Translations under genes and position numbers: made by a program
Source of the DNA: Phaseolus vulgaris
Taxonomy: Eukaryota; Streptophyta; Magnoliopsida; Fabales; Fabaceae
Assembly: GCF_000499845.2 (NCBI RefSeq)
Contig: NC_023758.2
Span: forward strand, 15,802,927 to 15,866,926
DNA length: 64,000 bases
Direction of reading: 5' to 3'
Shown here: positions 23,760-34,337 of the stretch, in pieces
How positions within the stretch are numbered: the first letter of the stretch is position 1
How the letters are laid out: the number at the start of each line of letters is the position of its first letter
Notes under the pieces: generated by a model
Seen by the model: only the letters and a program-made list of their open reading frames with translations
Told to the model about the DNA's origin: nothing
The model's database searches: none

Positions 23760-24825
23760 ACAGGCCACCCTTATTCTGTGGTTTGAATTACCAATTTTGG
23801 AAGGTACGTATGAAGATCTTTGTTGAATCTCTTGATAGAGGAATATGGGATGCAATTGAAAATGACCCTTTTATTCTTAAGTTTGAAAAGGATGATGTTT
23901 TTTTATTGAAAATCCTTGGTCCCAATGGACTGATGCAGAAAATAAAAGAGTAAAGTTTGATTGCATTGCAAAAAATATTATCACCTCTGCCTTAAATTCT
24001 GATGAGCTTTTCAGGGTCTCAAAATGTGGATATGCTAAGGAGATGTGGGATACACTTGAAGTAACTCATGAGGGAACCAATGAAATAAAGAGAGCAAGGA
24101 GAAGAAGTCAAGCAAGAAGGAAAAGAAAGAAAAATAAAAAAGAAGCCAATTTGTGTTTGATGGCCAAGGAAGAACATGATGCAAGTAGTGTAAGTTCTTG
24201 TACTTCTTTAAATGCTGAAAATTATAGTCAATTTCTTCAAGCTTTTAAAGAAATACATGAGGAAGCTAATCGTTTGGCACTCTTAAACAACCCATTGAAA
24301 GGGTTGAATAACTGGCTTGAAAATAGAATCAAGGCACTAGAAGAAGAGTTAGAGATTTCAAAAACTGATTTTGAAAATCTTGAAATGCTTTACAAGAACT
24401 CTTCTTGCAAGTGTGACTCTTTTGTTTGTGAAAATTGTGAATCTCTTGAAAAGAAGGTTCACTACCTTGTGAAAACTGTGGATAAGCTTTCAAAGGGTAA
24501 ATCCAACTTTGAGACTGTCTTGGCATCTCAAAATTGTGTTTTTGGAAAGGCAGGTTTAGGTTTTAATCCACAAAGAAAGAAAACTGAGTTTTCAAAGTCT
24601 TTATCAAAACTGCCAAAAAAACAACCGATTGAAAAATCGAAACAACTGGTTGTTACATGTTTTTATTGCATGAAGACGGGCCACTCAGTTAGATTCTGCA
24701 ATATTAGGAAGTTTTTTGTTCCTAAAGGTATTTTGAAATGGGTTCCTAAGGTTTCTGAGGTTCCTAAGACTTCTACTAACATCATTGGACCCAAATTCAT
24801 AAAAGGACCAAATCTTGCTTCTTAA
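23760..24825 (+). pseudogene. Element E gag remnant
   Basis: Copia gag (UBN2-type) starting RPPLFCGLNYQFWKVRM and continuing out of frame to an intact 260-codon stretch from 24043. HEGTNEIKRAR is followed directly by a K/R-rich linker, so the gag core has an internal deletion. A coiled-coil-like segment follows, then a CCHC knuckle (CFYCMKTGHSVRFC, near residue 212 of the 260). The region between 24825 and 25155 contains only scraps of pol. A paired palindrome typical of the LTRs lies inside this frame at 24616-24654. Confidence 0.78.
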
Positions 24826-25154
24826 TCTTTTCTTGTAGGTATCCTTGGCAGCCAAGAATCATTTTTGGACTTGAAGAATGACTGCTAAAGGGAAGAATAT
24901 CAAGAGCAAAGACAATCTTTGTACCTACAATTTTCAATTGTATATGTCTTGTAGGGTTCTTTGAATGTCAAGAGACATCCTTGGCACATGCATAGTGTTG
25001 ATCAAAAGAAACTTCAAAGAGAGTATGTGTGATCTTATTTCTCAGTTTATGTAAGTGTGCCTTGTGACCATATGAACATCTCAAAGTCTTCTTTTTGGGT
25101 GAATCTATTGGGGTTCTCTGTGCAAAGGTATGAACAAAAGCTTTGTAACTTTAA

Positions 25155-25724
25155 GTGTGTGGAATAGGATTGGGGTGTACTTCTTAACTTTAAGCTTTGT
25201 AATATCCAGGTGTATTCTATTCCCTTCTTCCTTGATTACTGTATTTATGTATTTGTGTTGCTAAGGAGTATTGTGTGTTCTTAAGGTGTTCAAGATCAAC
25301 ACTTTTGGTGTGGTTTGCCTAAGGTAGTGTGTTTCTTGAGGGGTTCAAGGTCACTACTTTGGTGTGTGGTGTTTGTGTAATCTGGATTTGATTGCATAGT
25401 GGATTACCCAGTGGTTTCTAGGGATTGGATGTAGCTCTTGGTGTAAGAGTGAACCAGTATAAATCTTTTTGTGTGATTCTCTCTTTTCCTGATCTTACAT
25501 ATATCTGTTTTAAGTTGTTTTATTAACTGCTGATAAAAACAACCGGTTGAATCGCAAAAACAATCGGTTGATTTTCTGGAAATCAACTAAAACAACTTTG
25601 TGCTTTGCTTTCCTTAGTGTTTTTCTCTATGATTCTTCATTGACCTTCATTATACCTTCAAAGTTTGCGAAAATCTTTCATAAACAATTCACCCCCCTCT
25701 TGTTTAAGGCCAAATATTCTAACA
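25155..25724 (+). repeat. Truncated 3' LTR of element E
   Basis: Matches 22012-22586 of the 5' LTR nearly base for base and ends ATTCTAACA, followed by target duplication GTATT. The first ~500 bp expected of this LTR are missing. Confidence 0.82.
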
Positions 25725-25729
25725 GTATT

Positions 25730-27175
25730 ATCTCATAGCAAAGGCACATTGTTTAGCTTTAATCCAAAGTCTTGTAATTGTTGTTTGATCCATAAGATTT
25801 ATGCACAACAGCTGTCAACAACTATGTATTCAACTTCTGCAGTAGAAAGAGCTACACATGTTTGTTTCTTGGTGTGCCAAGATATGAGGCTTGATCCAAG
25901 AAGATGACATGTCCCACTTGTATTCTTCCTATCAATCTTGCATCCTACAAAATCTAAATCATAATATCAAACAAGATTTATAGGTGAGTGAGAGTGATAC
26001 CATAAACCAACACTGGTTGTGTCTTTGAGATATTTTCGTTTGGTAGCTGTGAAATATGACTCTTTGGGATTAGATTGAAAATCTTGCACATAAGCAAACA
26101 ACAAACGTAATATCATGTATGCTAGCAATGAGGTACAACAAATATCCAATCAACCCTCTGATTTGGTTTGGTCAACAACTTTTCTAGCTAAGTTTGCATA
26201 CATGTAACAACTAGTTGACATGGGAGTTGATACAATCAGGAGTGGAAGCCTCTTAGTAGTTTCCCATATCAAACTTCTTTAGAATTTCTCTGTAGTACTT
26301 TGCTTGACTTAGGAAAATTCCATGCTTTAATTTCTTGACCTGCAGTCCTAGAAAGAAGGATGACTCCCCCATCATGGAGATTTCAAATTCTCCCTACATA
26401 GCTGTTACAAACTCCTCACATAAACAGTCATCAGTAGCTCCAAAAATAATATCATCAACATATAGTTGAACCAAGATGATAGCTGATTTAGACTTTTTAA
26501 TTAAAAAAGTCTAATCAATTTTTCCTCTCTCATAACCATGAGTTAAGAGAAATTGTTAATCCTCTCATACCAGTGTCTTGTGGCCTGTTTTAGTCCATAC
26601 AATGCCTTTTCAGGTTGTAAAAATGGTCTGAAAGTTTATGATCTTCAAAGCCGAGAGGTTGAAAAACATAAACTTCTTCATTGATGAATCCATTAAGAAA
26701 TACACTTTTCACATCCATCTGAAAAACTTTGAAGTCACTCATACAAGCAAATGCAAACAGTAATCTCACAACTTCTAATCCAACAACAGGTGCAAAGGTT
26801 TCATCATAATATATGCCTTCTTCTTGATTATACCCGTTAGCAACCAATCTACCTTTATTCCTAGTGATCATACCATATTCATCCAATTTATTTCTAAATA
26901 TCCCACTTTGTTCCAATGACATTCATGCAATCAGATTTAGGTACAAGAAACCATACATAATTTCTAATAAATTTATTCAGTTCATCATGCATGACAACAA
27001 CCCAATTTTAATCCTTAAGAGCATCACATATGGTTTTAGGTTCAATTTGAGAAACAAATGACATGTGTTTGCAGAAATTAGTAATAGAGTGTCAAATGCA
27101 CACTCCTTTAAGTAATTGGCTATTTTAAAAATTAACAAAAGTATTTGAACTTACATTGTTTGTTTCTGATTCTTC
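25730..27175 (-). pseudogene. Element C reverse transcriptase / RNase H
   Basis: Minus-strand Copia RT. Upstream it shows NYVWFLVPKSDC-like sequence, then KNKGRLVANGYNQEEGIYYDETFAPVV-type blocks (26590-26922), FKVFQMDVKSVFLNG and EEVYVFQPLGFED, then degraded sequence through the active-site and RNase H region to 25730. It is continuous with 19432-18930 once E is removed. Stops and frameshifts are present. Integrase, which should precede RT, is not found between here and the gag at 28144. Confidence 0.8.
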
Positions 27176-27180
27176 ATTTG

Positions 27181-28138
27181 TGATGTGAGTTGATTTTAGG
27201 ATTGTTCATTTTATGGTGTGACACTTTACTTAGATTGAGATTTTAAGCAAGAATATGGTGAGAACTCTAAGAAGATCCCCACTGGACACGAACTTAACCA
27301 AGTGGTTAAGTAAATGTGAAAGTTCACTTCACAAGAGCAAAAGGAAAAGACAACTATATGGTGAACATGATGCTAGAAGGTGCGGAATTTAAGAACAAGG
27401 ATAAGAAACCAAATAGAATTTCCGAATGGAAACAAGGAAAACCAAAAAAGAACATGATATAAAGAGTAAAAATGGAATGACAATGGAAGAATAGATGAAG
27501 GATGGAGAAAGCTTATGTGATGGATTTGAGAAGTGGAACACGCCACTTGGAGTGTGATTGACCTCCAAGATAAGTGATGATAGCCGCCACTTGAGAGCTC
27601 TCAATACTCACAAGATAAGACCTAATGCTAAGAGGAATTCAAACCCCACTAACACCTCACACAATTTATGCAGAGTAACTATTCTTTTATTAATTTCAAC
27701 ATGTAAAATACATTAGGTAAGCCTCCTATTTATAGGTGAATGAGCCTTGGAGAACAAGCTAAAGGAGTAGGATGGGAAAAGGGAAAAAAAATGGGCAGCC
27801 TTAGGGTTTGACTAAGTCAAACCCGCATCCTAGGCTTGTCCTTCTAGAAACTAGACCAAAATGCCTTCCAAAAGGGCTAGGAACAAGCTAAAATGCTACC
27901 CACACCCCCTATTATGCTAAATGCACCTTATTCTAGCCTATCTTTGCTATTTGGACCCCTAAAGTGAGCCCAATTTATTTACAACATATTTGTATCTTAT
28001 AAGAAAACCAAAAGGAAGAACTTGAGATGCTCTGGTCTTTGTCCATTTCTCCCTCTGGTCAAGTCTTCACTTGAATATTGAGATGACCTTTCATAGTGTG
28101 CATTCTTGGTCATCTTCTTGTTGTCTTGGTTTGTATCA
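27181..28138 (-). mobile_element. Solo Gypsy LTR F (target duplication ATTTG)
   Basis: 958 bp, TGATGTGAG to TTGTATCA, flanked by ATTTG at 27176-27180 and 28139-28143. It has the CGCCACTTGG...GCCGCCACTTGA block shared with LTRs A, B, B' and M, in minus orientation. The ATG of the 63-nt ORF is not conserved here. It is inserted in element C between gag and RT. Confidence 0.88.
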
Positions 28139-28143
28139 ATTTG

Positions 28144-29200
28144 TCATCAAACACAAGTTGACTTCTTTAATATTCTTTGATGAAGAACTTGAAGACAAAA
28201 TAATCATTGTCCTGCCAGGCTATGTATGCTCTTCTTGCTTTGCCTTTCTTCTCATATTTCTTGTCAGCACCTTTCTCTTTGCTCACAATGCTTGGACATT
28301 CAGCCTTGATGTGTCCCTGTTTGCCACATCCAAAATAAGTATAGTTTAAAAAATTAAAATAAGTTATTTTCTTATTATTATACCTGTTTGATGGCTAAAC
28401 TTTGTCCCTGCTTTGTTTTTTCAAGAACTTTCCAAATTTCCTTGTGAGCAGGTTGAGAGTCTCACTGCAGTCACTTAAGTCTTGATCAATCTTTTGTGTT
28501 GTAGTTTTTAAAGCAATGTTTTTCACATGCTTTTCTTCACTTTCTTAATCATTTAGTAGGTTCATCTCAAGCTCATGCTCTCCGAGCTTTCCAAACAAGG
28601 ATGCAGTATCATGTCATTTGATTTAGAGATGGCAGTAACCTTTGGCTGCCATGAATTGTCCAAACATTTTAGGATCTTGATGTTCAACTTTTCTCTTTCA
28701 AAGACCTTGCCTAGACCAATAAAATGATTTACTATGTGAGTAAATCTCTTATGCACATCTAAGATGGTTTCACCCTTCAGCATCTTGAAAAGCTCGTGTT
28801 CTTGGATCAAGTCATGCTTCCTTGCCCTCTTTACGTCTATTGTACCTTCATGGGCCACCTCAAGGATGTCTCACATCTCATTTCCTGATCCACACTGATA
28901 AACCTTGAAAAATTCTTCTAAATTCAAAGTAGAGGTTATGATGTTCTTAGCAATACAATCATATTGAGTCTTTTTTTTTTTCTTCACTCTCAGAATATTG
29001 AGACCAAGGATTTTCAGTGAAAACTTTATCTTTTTCAAGCCTAGGAATCAAAGGATCATTTGTGACAACATCCCATATTCCTCTATCAATTGACTAAACA
29101 AAAATTTTCATTCTAACCTTCCAAAATTGATAAGTCAAGCCACAAAACAAAGGTAGTTTTTTTTTTATAGAAGCACATTCCCCAAAAATTAGTTTTTCAT
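28144..29200 (-). pseudogene. Element C gag
   Basis: Copia gag on the minus strand. The UBN2-type core (HEGTIDVKRARKHDLIQ..., GETILDVHKRF, KILKCLDNSWQPKVTAI) lies at 28562-28858. A zinc-knuckle region and a KARRAYIAWQDND-type linker are near 28180-28330. Frame breaks are present. The primer site is next to the 5' LTR (ATTGGCACCATGAGC on the minus strand, ending at 29266). Confidence 0.78.
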
Positions 29201-29266
29201 CCATTTTCAAAAATATTTAGGATCGAAACTTTAGTATCTTTCAGGAACTTAGCTCATGGTGCCAAT

Positions 29267-30408
29267 TGTTAGAACGTATGGCCAAAACAAGAGGAGGTGA
29301 ATTATTTTCGCAAGATTTTCGCAAAGACTGAAAGTAGATTGAAAAGATCAGTTAAAACAATCAATTGATTTATTTGTTCAACTGGTTATTTAACAGATTA
29401 ACAGTCTTGTGAAAAATATAAACCAGTTGTTTCTAAAACAACTGATTGTTTAATGCAAAACACCCATAACAATATTTAAAATAGTTTATCAAAGTAGGGA
29501 AAAGAGATTCACACAAAGAGATTTATACTGGTTCACTCTTAACCCAAGAGCTACATTCAGTCCCCAGCACACCATTGTGAATTCATTAAGTAATCAAAAA
29601 TAAATTACACCACAAACAAAAGAGTTTATCTTGAACCCCTCAAGAACACACAACCCTCTTAACCAAAAACATAGTTTCCATAAACACTATCTAAAACCGC
29701 TTTACACACAATACAAAACTGAAAGAAAGAATAAGAATACACCTTTGCCTTTATAAAGCTAAATAACAATAGAATAGAAAATTCAGATTCCTATTTCACA
29801 GAGAAGCAATGATCCAAGATGACAAGATTCATTCTCAAAGCTCTTTGATCTTATCTTGAAAAATGTTTTCAATGAACTCTCTTCTTGTTTTTCAAATGAT
29901 CAGAAAATGGTCTTTATATAGACTTTAAAATATGTTTAAAACAATTTTATCATTAAATAAAATTTGTTAAAATCATTTAAAAACAATTTGCAAATCATAA
30001 TAGAATTCTTTTAAAATCAGTTAATTGATTTTTAAAACAAACTTATTGTTTTCATTTTCTGTAAAAAAACTTAACATAAAAAGTCAGTTCATTTATCAAA
30101 ATATCTGACTGATTTTGCTATACAAAAAAGACAAAAAAAAACAAATCATTTTTAAATACTTTTAAAAACCATAATTGTAATTCAATCGGTTGTTAAGTTT
30201 TTTCAACTAATTTAAAACACGAAACAACTAACTAAAATTAACAAAAATTTGGAAAACAAAACTTTCAAAAGAGATTTATAATCATACGAACTTGGATCAT
30301 AACTAAATGTAAATTAACAACTCAAAATGTACTTAACTACGCACACAACAATAGATTCTTCAAGTCTTCAAGCTGAATTTGAAAATCATCAAAACATATT
30401 GTTCAACA
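29267..30408 (-). repeat. 5' LTR of element C
   Basis: 1,142 bp, TGTTAGAACG to TTGTTCAACA in the plus-strand view, followed by target duplication TTAAC. A minus-strand TATA box (TATATAAAG) lies at 29912-29920. Confidence 0.85.
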
Positions 30409-30413
30409 TTAAC

Positions 30414-31821
30414 CACTCACTTTTAGGAGTAATATAATCATTAAAAAATGAACTTTTGTATTTGTAAAGAAAATGAGACTACGGATGTAAAATAATGGTT
30501 TTAAGGTGGGGGTAAAAATTTAATTGAATGTCTATGATCCAAAAGTTTCTTATAATTTTTTTAGTCAAAACTATTGAAAGTTAGTGTTATGTTATTTACT
30601 GTTTCAAATATAAATTCACAATTTCTGTATCATAATCATAATAACTATTACTTGACTACTATATGAAAAGTATAGTCTCATTAATGATACTCATTTTTAT
30701 ACCCTAATAATTAATTTATATAAAATTTATATCTTATTCTCATAAAGTAATGTGTATACACTTACATATCTAAATAGTCATTAAATATTTTTTTATAAAA
30801 ATAAAAATAAGAAATAGAAAATGGAAAATATATGATTAACAATAGAATGTCAAAGAAAGATACATCTTCTTCTATTCGATACCATCTAACAATGAATTTT
30901 TTTTTTTATGAATATGTATATATTAATTCTCATACTCCATTTAAGATATTACCATAACTATATTCATATCCAATTAATCCAAGTATTCACACACAAATTC
31001 AAATAATATCTCTTATGAATTTATTTAGCATTTACATCTAGCAATTTACCCTTAATTATACACCAAACATGTCAAATAATGTACATATCGAACATAAACA
31101 TAAAATCATATTTCAATTAAATAAAATTATTTAGAAGTTTTAAGAAAAACGTGTAATCTTGTTTTTTTTTAGGAGAAGAGAATTTATTTGTGGTAGCTCT
31201 AATATAATCAAGATAAATTTGTCTACCTACATATCTATATTTCTTGTACCTAAAGAATTTTGTATTAATAAGTAGTTATCTAAAATCCAACTGTAAACAA
31301 GAGCATCAAATGTTTTTAGGTATGCAGGAAAAGATTGATTGAAAGCAAAATTTAATTAGAATGTGTAAAATTTAATTAGAATGTGCAAAATTTTATTCTA
31401 ACCCCAATAGAAACTATGTTTCAAAGTCTAGGAAAAGTCACCTATTTTCCTTTGATGTTTCCCTTTGGAAAAAAAAATAGAAATGTTGTATTTGATCTTA
31501 CTAAGTAGTCTAGGTTAAGAGAGGTGTCATTATTAGATGCTTCAAACAATATTTGTTTCAAACTTTTAACTCTTTGCTTGAGAAAATCACATGAAATTTT
31601 TTAATTAATAAAACAAATTTTAAAATATTAATTAAAGAATGTATAAAAAGAATTTTAATAAGAAAATAAGAAAAGTATGTCACGTAAAAATTTATATCCG
31701 TTTTCATTTCTTTCTTTTCTTTGCTACAATCTTAAATTACGAAAATTAGTAAAGTTTTATTCACTTATAAAGAGAACACAAATATTAAACACAATTGTAG
31801 TTTAATTTAAGAAAATAAAAT
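30414..31821. other. AT-rich stretch, nothing recognised
   Basis: Continues the sequence interrupted by element C at 17700. Very AT-rich, with homopolymer runs. No coding frame of note, RNA gene, LTR or terminal repeat was seen. Confidence 0.4.
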
Positions 31822-31826
31822 ATAGT

Positions 31827-32498
31827 TGTTCTCGCCGTTTGACTTTCACGCAGGTTGACTTGAGTGAAAAACTCTGCTTCTAACATGTTTCCTGTGGAAT
31901 CTGTTCTACACCTTCTCATTGCACTGGAATGTGGTTTCATTAAAATCGAAGGGACTTTATCCGTTGATCACACTCCGATGTTCAAGTGAGTGAGAGCTTA
32001 CTAAAATCAAATAAGTCTTCAATCTTAGTCTCAGAAACAATGTACCTTTACCGGGGGACTCAAGCCTCTTTTATAACTACTCTTGTAAACAGTTTTCTCT
32101 CATGAGAATCTTATCTCAACTAAAAGCATAGAATAATAAAAAAAAAACCACCTGCTAACAGGGCACTACTTCAGGTGCTAACAGTAGGAAAATATTTTGC
32201 TTTACGTGGGCACCCTTACTTATGGTGATTATCCTATTTAACAACTTTATCTTTTCAACCAACAACTGTATGCATGTATTTACGTATCTTAACAACCACA
32301 CACAGTTATCTGTTAGGTTAAAAAACATATTTTGTTAATAACCTTATTTTAATATATAATAAAAATATAATTTTAATTAGTCTCTAACGGGCTTACCGAA
32401 ATAACTGGGCCAAAATCGTGACCCACCCTTTGGGCCCAAAAACCGAGTTGACCTACTCACACTCGTGCACCGAGCATTTGAGCACTCGGTCCAGTACA
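31827..32498 (-). repeat. 3' LTR of element I
   Basis: 672 bp, matching 36099-36767 with roughly one difference in ten by eye. It is followed by a pyrimidine run (GTCCCCCAG), the polypurine tract of the minus-strand element. 32499-32960 is non-coding internal sequence of I. Confidence 0.82.
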
Positions 32499-32970
32499 CA
32501 AGTCCCCCAGGCTCGAGCTGAGCTTGAGTAAGCAAAAAGACTTTCCGAGTGCGCTCTGGTGGCTGACATGGCAGTTTCTCAGCGGGTTGTGTGTAGTGCG
32601 GTACAGAAAGCGTTTATGAGGTGATGTCTCACCACACTCAATCTCAAGCGTACATGTGGTACCTCATCAACGGTGGGAAAGTGTTGCTGCTTTGCATTCC
32701 TTCAATTTCATAAACCAACGTTCGAAACGCTATTTCACCTTCACTGTTTCATTTCTAAAACCTCCAAAACCTTTGCACTCTTCTTAGCTTCCTCTCTACA
32801 CCCCCTCGCACATACAAAAACCTCCATCGTCTTCGATCACTTAATACAACAGGTACTTCCTCTTTTCCATTCTCCATTAGCAATCATTCAATCATATTGA
32901 TTATCTTGCCTGAGCTCATCATCATCCATCATTCATACTGCACTTACTGCAACAGGTACTTCCACTTCCT

Positions 32971-33500
32971 CTAGACTACCAGCCTGACTTTCTCATGCAT
33001 GGTAAGCCTATGGCATAAAATATCTGGATCTATCCCGGTCATGTCTGCGAATGACCAAGTGAAAGCATCCATGTGCTTTAATATCACCTCTGTTATCTTG
33101 TCTTGCAACTCTTGACATATTAATGTGCCGAGCTTGAACTTCTTCCCTCCTATTTCCTTTTCCTGAACCTCACCAGCAGGTCCAGGTTGCCTCTCATTGG
33201 CGACTCCAACATTCACGATCTCTTCTGGCTCTCCCGCCTGAACAATGATTGAGTACATTCCCCTTTTACTTTTCAAGCTACTCTCGTAGCACTTCCTCGT
33301 CATCTTCTGATCATACTTGATGGTGATCACTCCTCCATCAAGAGAAGGAAACTTCATCTTCATGTGCCTCGTTGAGGCCACCGCACCCAACCTGTTCAAA
33401 GAAGGTCTCCCCAAAAGTAAATTATAAGTTGAAGAGGCATTAACTACGATGTACCTGACGTTAATCGTCCGAGCTGAGGTGCCATAAAAAAAAGTCGTCC
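32971..33500 (-). pseudogene. Element I protease end to start of RT
   Basis: Minus-strand frame with ARTINVRYIVVNAS and YNLLLGRPSLNRLGAVAST (end of protease domain), a linker, then DAFTWSFADMTGIDPD and CHRLTMHEKVRL (the segment just before RT). The frame then stops. The part upstream of it, with the catalytic DHGSS, lies across the CACTA element at 34291-34821. Confidence 0.8.
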
Positions 33501-33503
33501 TCA

Positions 33504-34337
33504 CACTAGTGCAAAAAGAAGAAAAGGATACACTTTATTTAGTGCGGCTTTTGCGCTACCCGCTTTCGAAAAAAACGCGGTGGCATTTTTGAAATTATTT
33601 TGATTTACGAATGCGGTTATTTGTATAACCGCACTTGTAAATCAAAGCGCTTGATTTACGAATGCGGTTATTTGAATAACCGCATTCGTAAATCAAAATT
33701 CTTTGATTTACGAATGCGGTTTTACCTTTAACCGCATTCGTAAATCCTTTTTTACCCTAAATTTTGAAGCGCGCCACACACAATTTCAAACTTTATTTCT
33801 CGTCTTTGCCTTCGTTTCGCGTTCGCACTCTGAGTTCATCTCCTTCTACTGCATCTGCATTCCATTTGTGCAATGTAAGTTTCTTGAACTCTCTTTTTTC
33901 CTCTTCATCTTCACAAATATATGCATAAATGTTTTTTGTTTTTCTTATATATGTTTTTTTCCTTGCATTGGTGGTCTCGAAGCACTCTTTCATTGTCTTC
34001 GTGGTTTCTTGTGGATTTTTTGGTTTGCTCCGTTGCTGCTTCCCTGTCCGTCGTCGCTTCTGCTGCCGCCACCGTTGTTCGCTCCCGTGACTCTTCATCA
34101 ATCTTGGTTTCACACAAGATTGACGATGTTTTAAAATTTTTAATTTTTTTTTAATGATTCGGCATATACAAGTGCGGTTAAAGCAAATAACCGCACTTGT
34201 AAATGGTAATTATAAATGCGGCTATATAGCCGCATTTATATTTCTTGATTTACAAGTGCGTGTTGTTTAAATGCGGTTATAAAGCCGCATTTATAAATTC
34301 AAAACAACCGCATTTGTTTTATGTTTCTGCACTAGTG
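33504..34337. mobile_element. 834-bp non-autonomous CACTA (En/Spm) transposon
   Basis: Begins CACTAGTGCAAAAAG and ends TTCTGCACTAGTG, giving terminal inverted repeats of about 14 bp. It is flanked by the 3-bp target duplication TCA at 33501-33503 and 34338-34340. Subterminal regions hold several inverted copies of TTTACGAATGCGGTTA (33600-33750) and AAATGCGGCTATA / ACAAGTGCGGTT (34170-34320). No transposase is present. The middle (33765-34130) looks like captured host sequence. Confidence 0.93.
33765..34130. other. Gene-like filler inside the CACTA element
   Basis: Unlike the subterminal repeats, this middle part is mixed-composition DNA. It has pyrimidine-rich sequence, a possible donor site (CAATGTAAGT near 33872), and a GC-richer coding-like segment at 33970-34120 with serine- and valine-rich short frames. 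It could be a captured 5' end of a host gene. No domain was recognised. Confidence 0.35.

Larger units (their letters stand above)
19438..25724 (+). mobile_element. Element E: Copia retrotransposon inserted in C, internally deleted
   Basis: Flanked by GTATT at 19433-19437 and 25725-25729, inside the RNase H of C. The 5' LTR is split: 19438-19802 and 21870-22586, separated by solo LTRs B' and D1. The internal region has a gag remnant (interrupted by solo LTR D3) and no integrase, RT or RNase H. The 3' LTR keeps only its last ~570 bp (about 25155-25724). One deletion therefore removed pol together with the front half of the 3' LTR. Confidence 0.85.
17705..30408 (-). mobile_element. Element C: Copia retrotransposon, minus strand, with nested insertions
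   Basis: The outermost element of a nest, flanked by perfect target duplication TTAAC at 17700-17704 and 30409-30413. LTRs are at 17705-~18907 (3') and 29267-30408 (5'). The internal region on the minus strand reads gag, then RT, then RNase H. It is broken by element E (19438-25724) and solo LTR F (27181-28138). After subtracting these, only about 3.1 kb of internal DNA remain. The gag C-terminus runs almost directly into RT, so integrase is missing. Stops in RT and diverged LTRs show an old, dead copy. Confidence 0.88.

Noticed and set aside
33793..34117. Lys/Glu-rich minus-strand frames inside the CACTA element as a real protein
   Set aside because: They arise from pyrimidine-rich sequence read backwards; composition is low-complexity and no start context or homology is evident.
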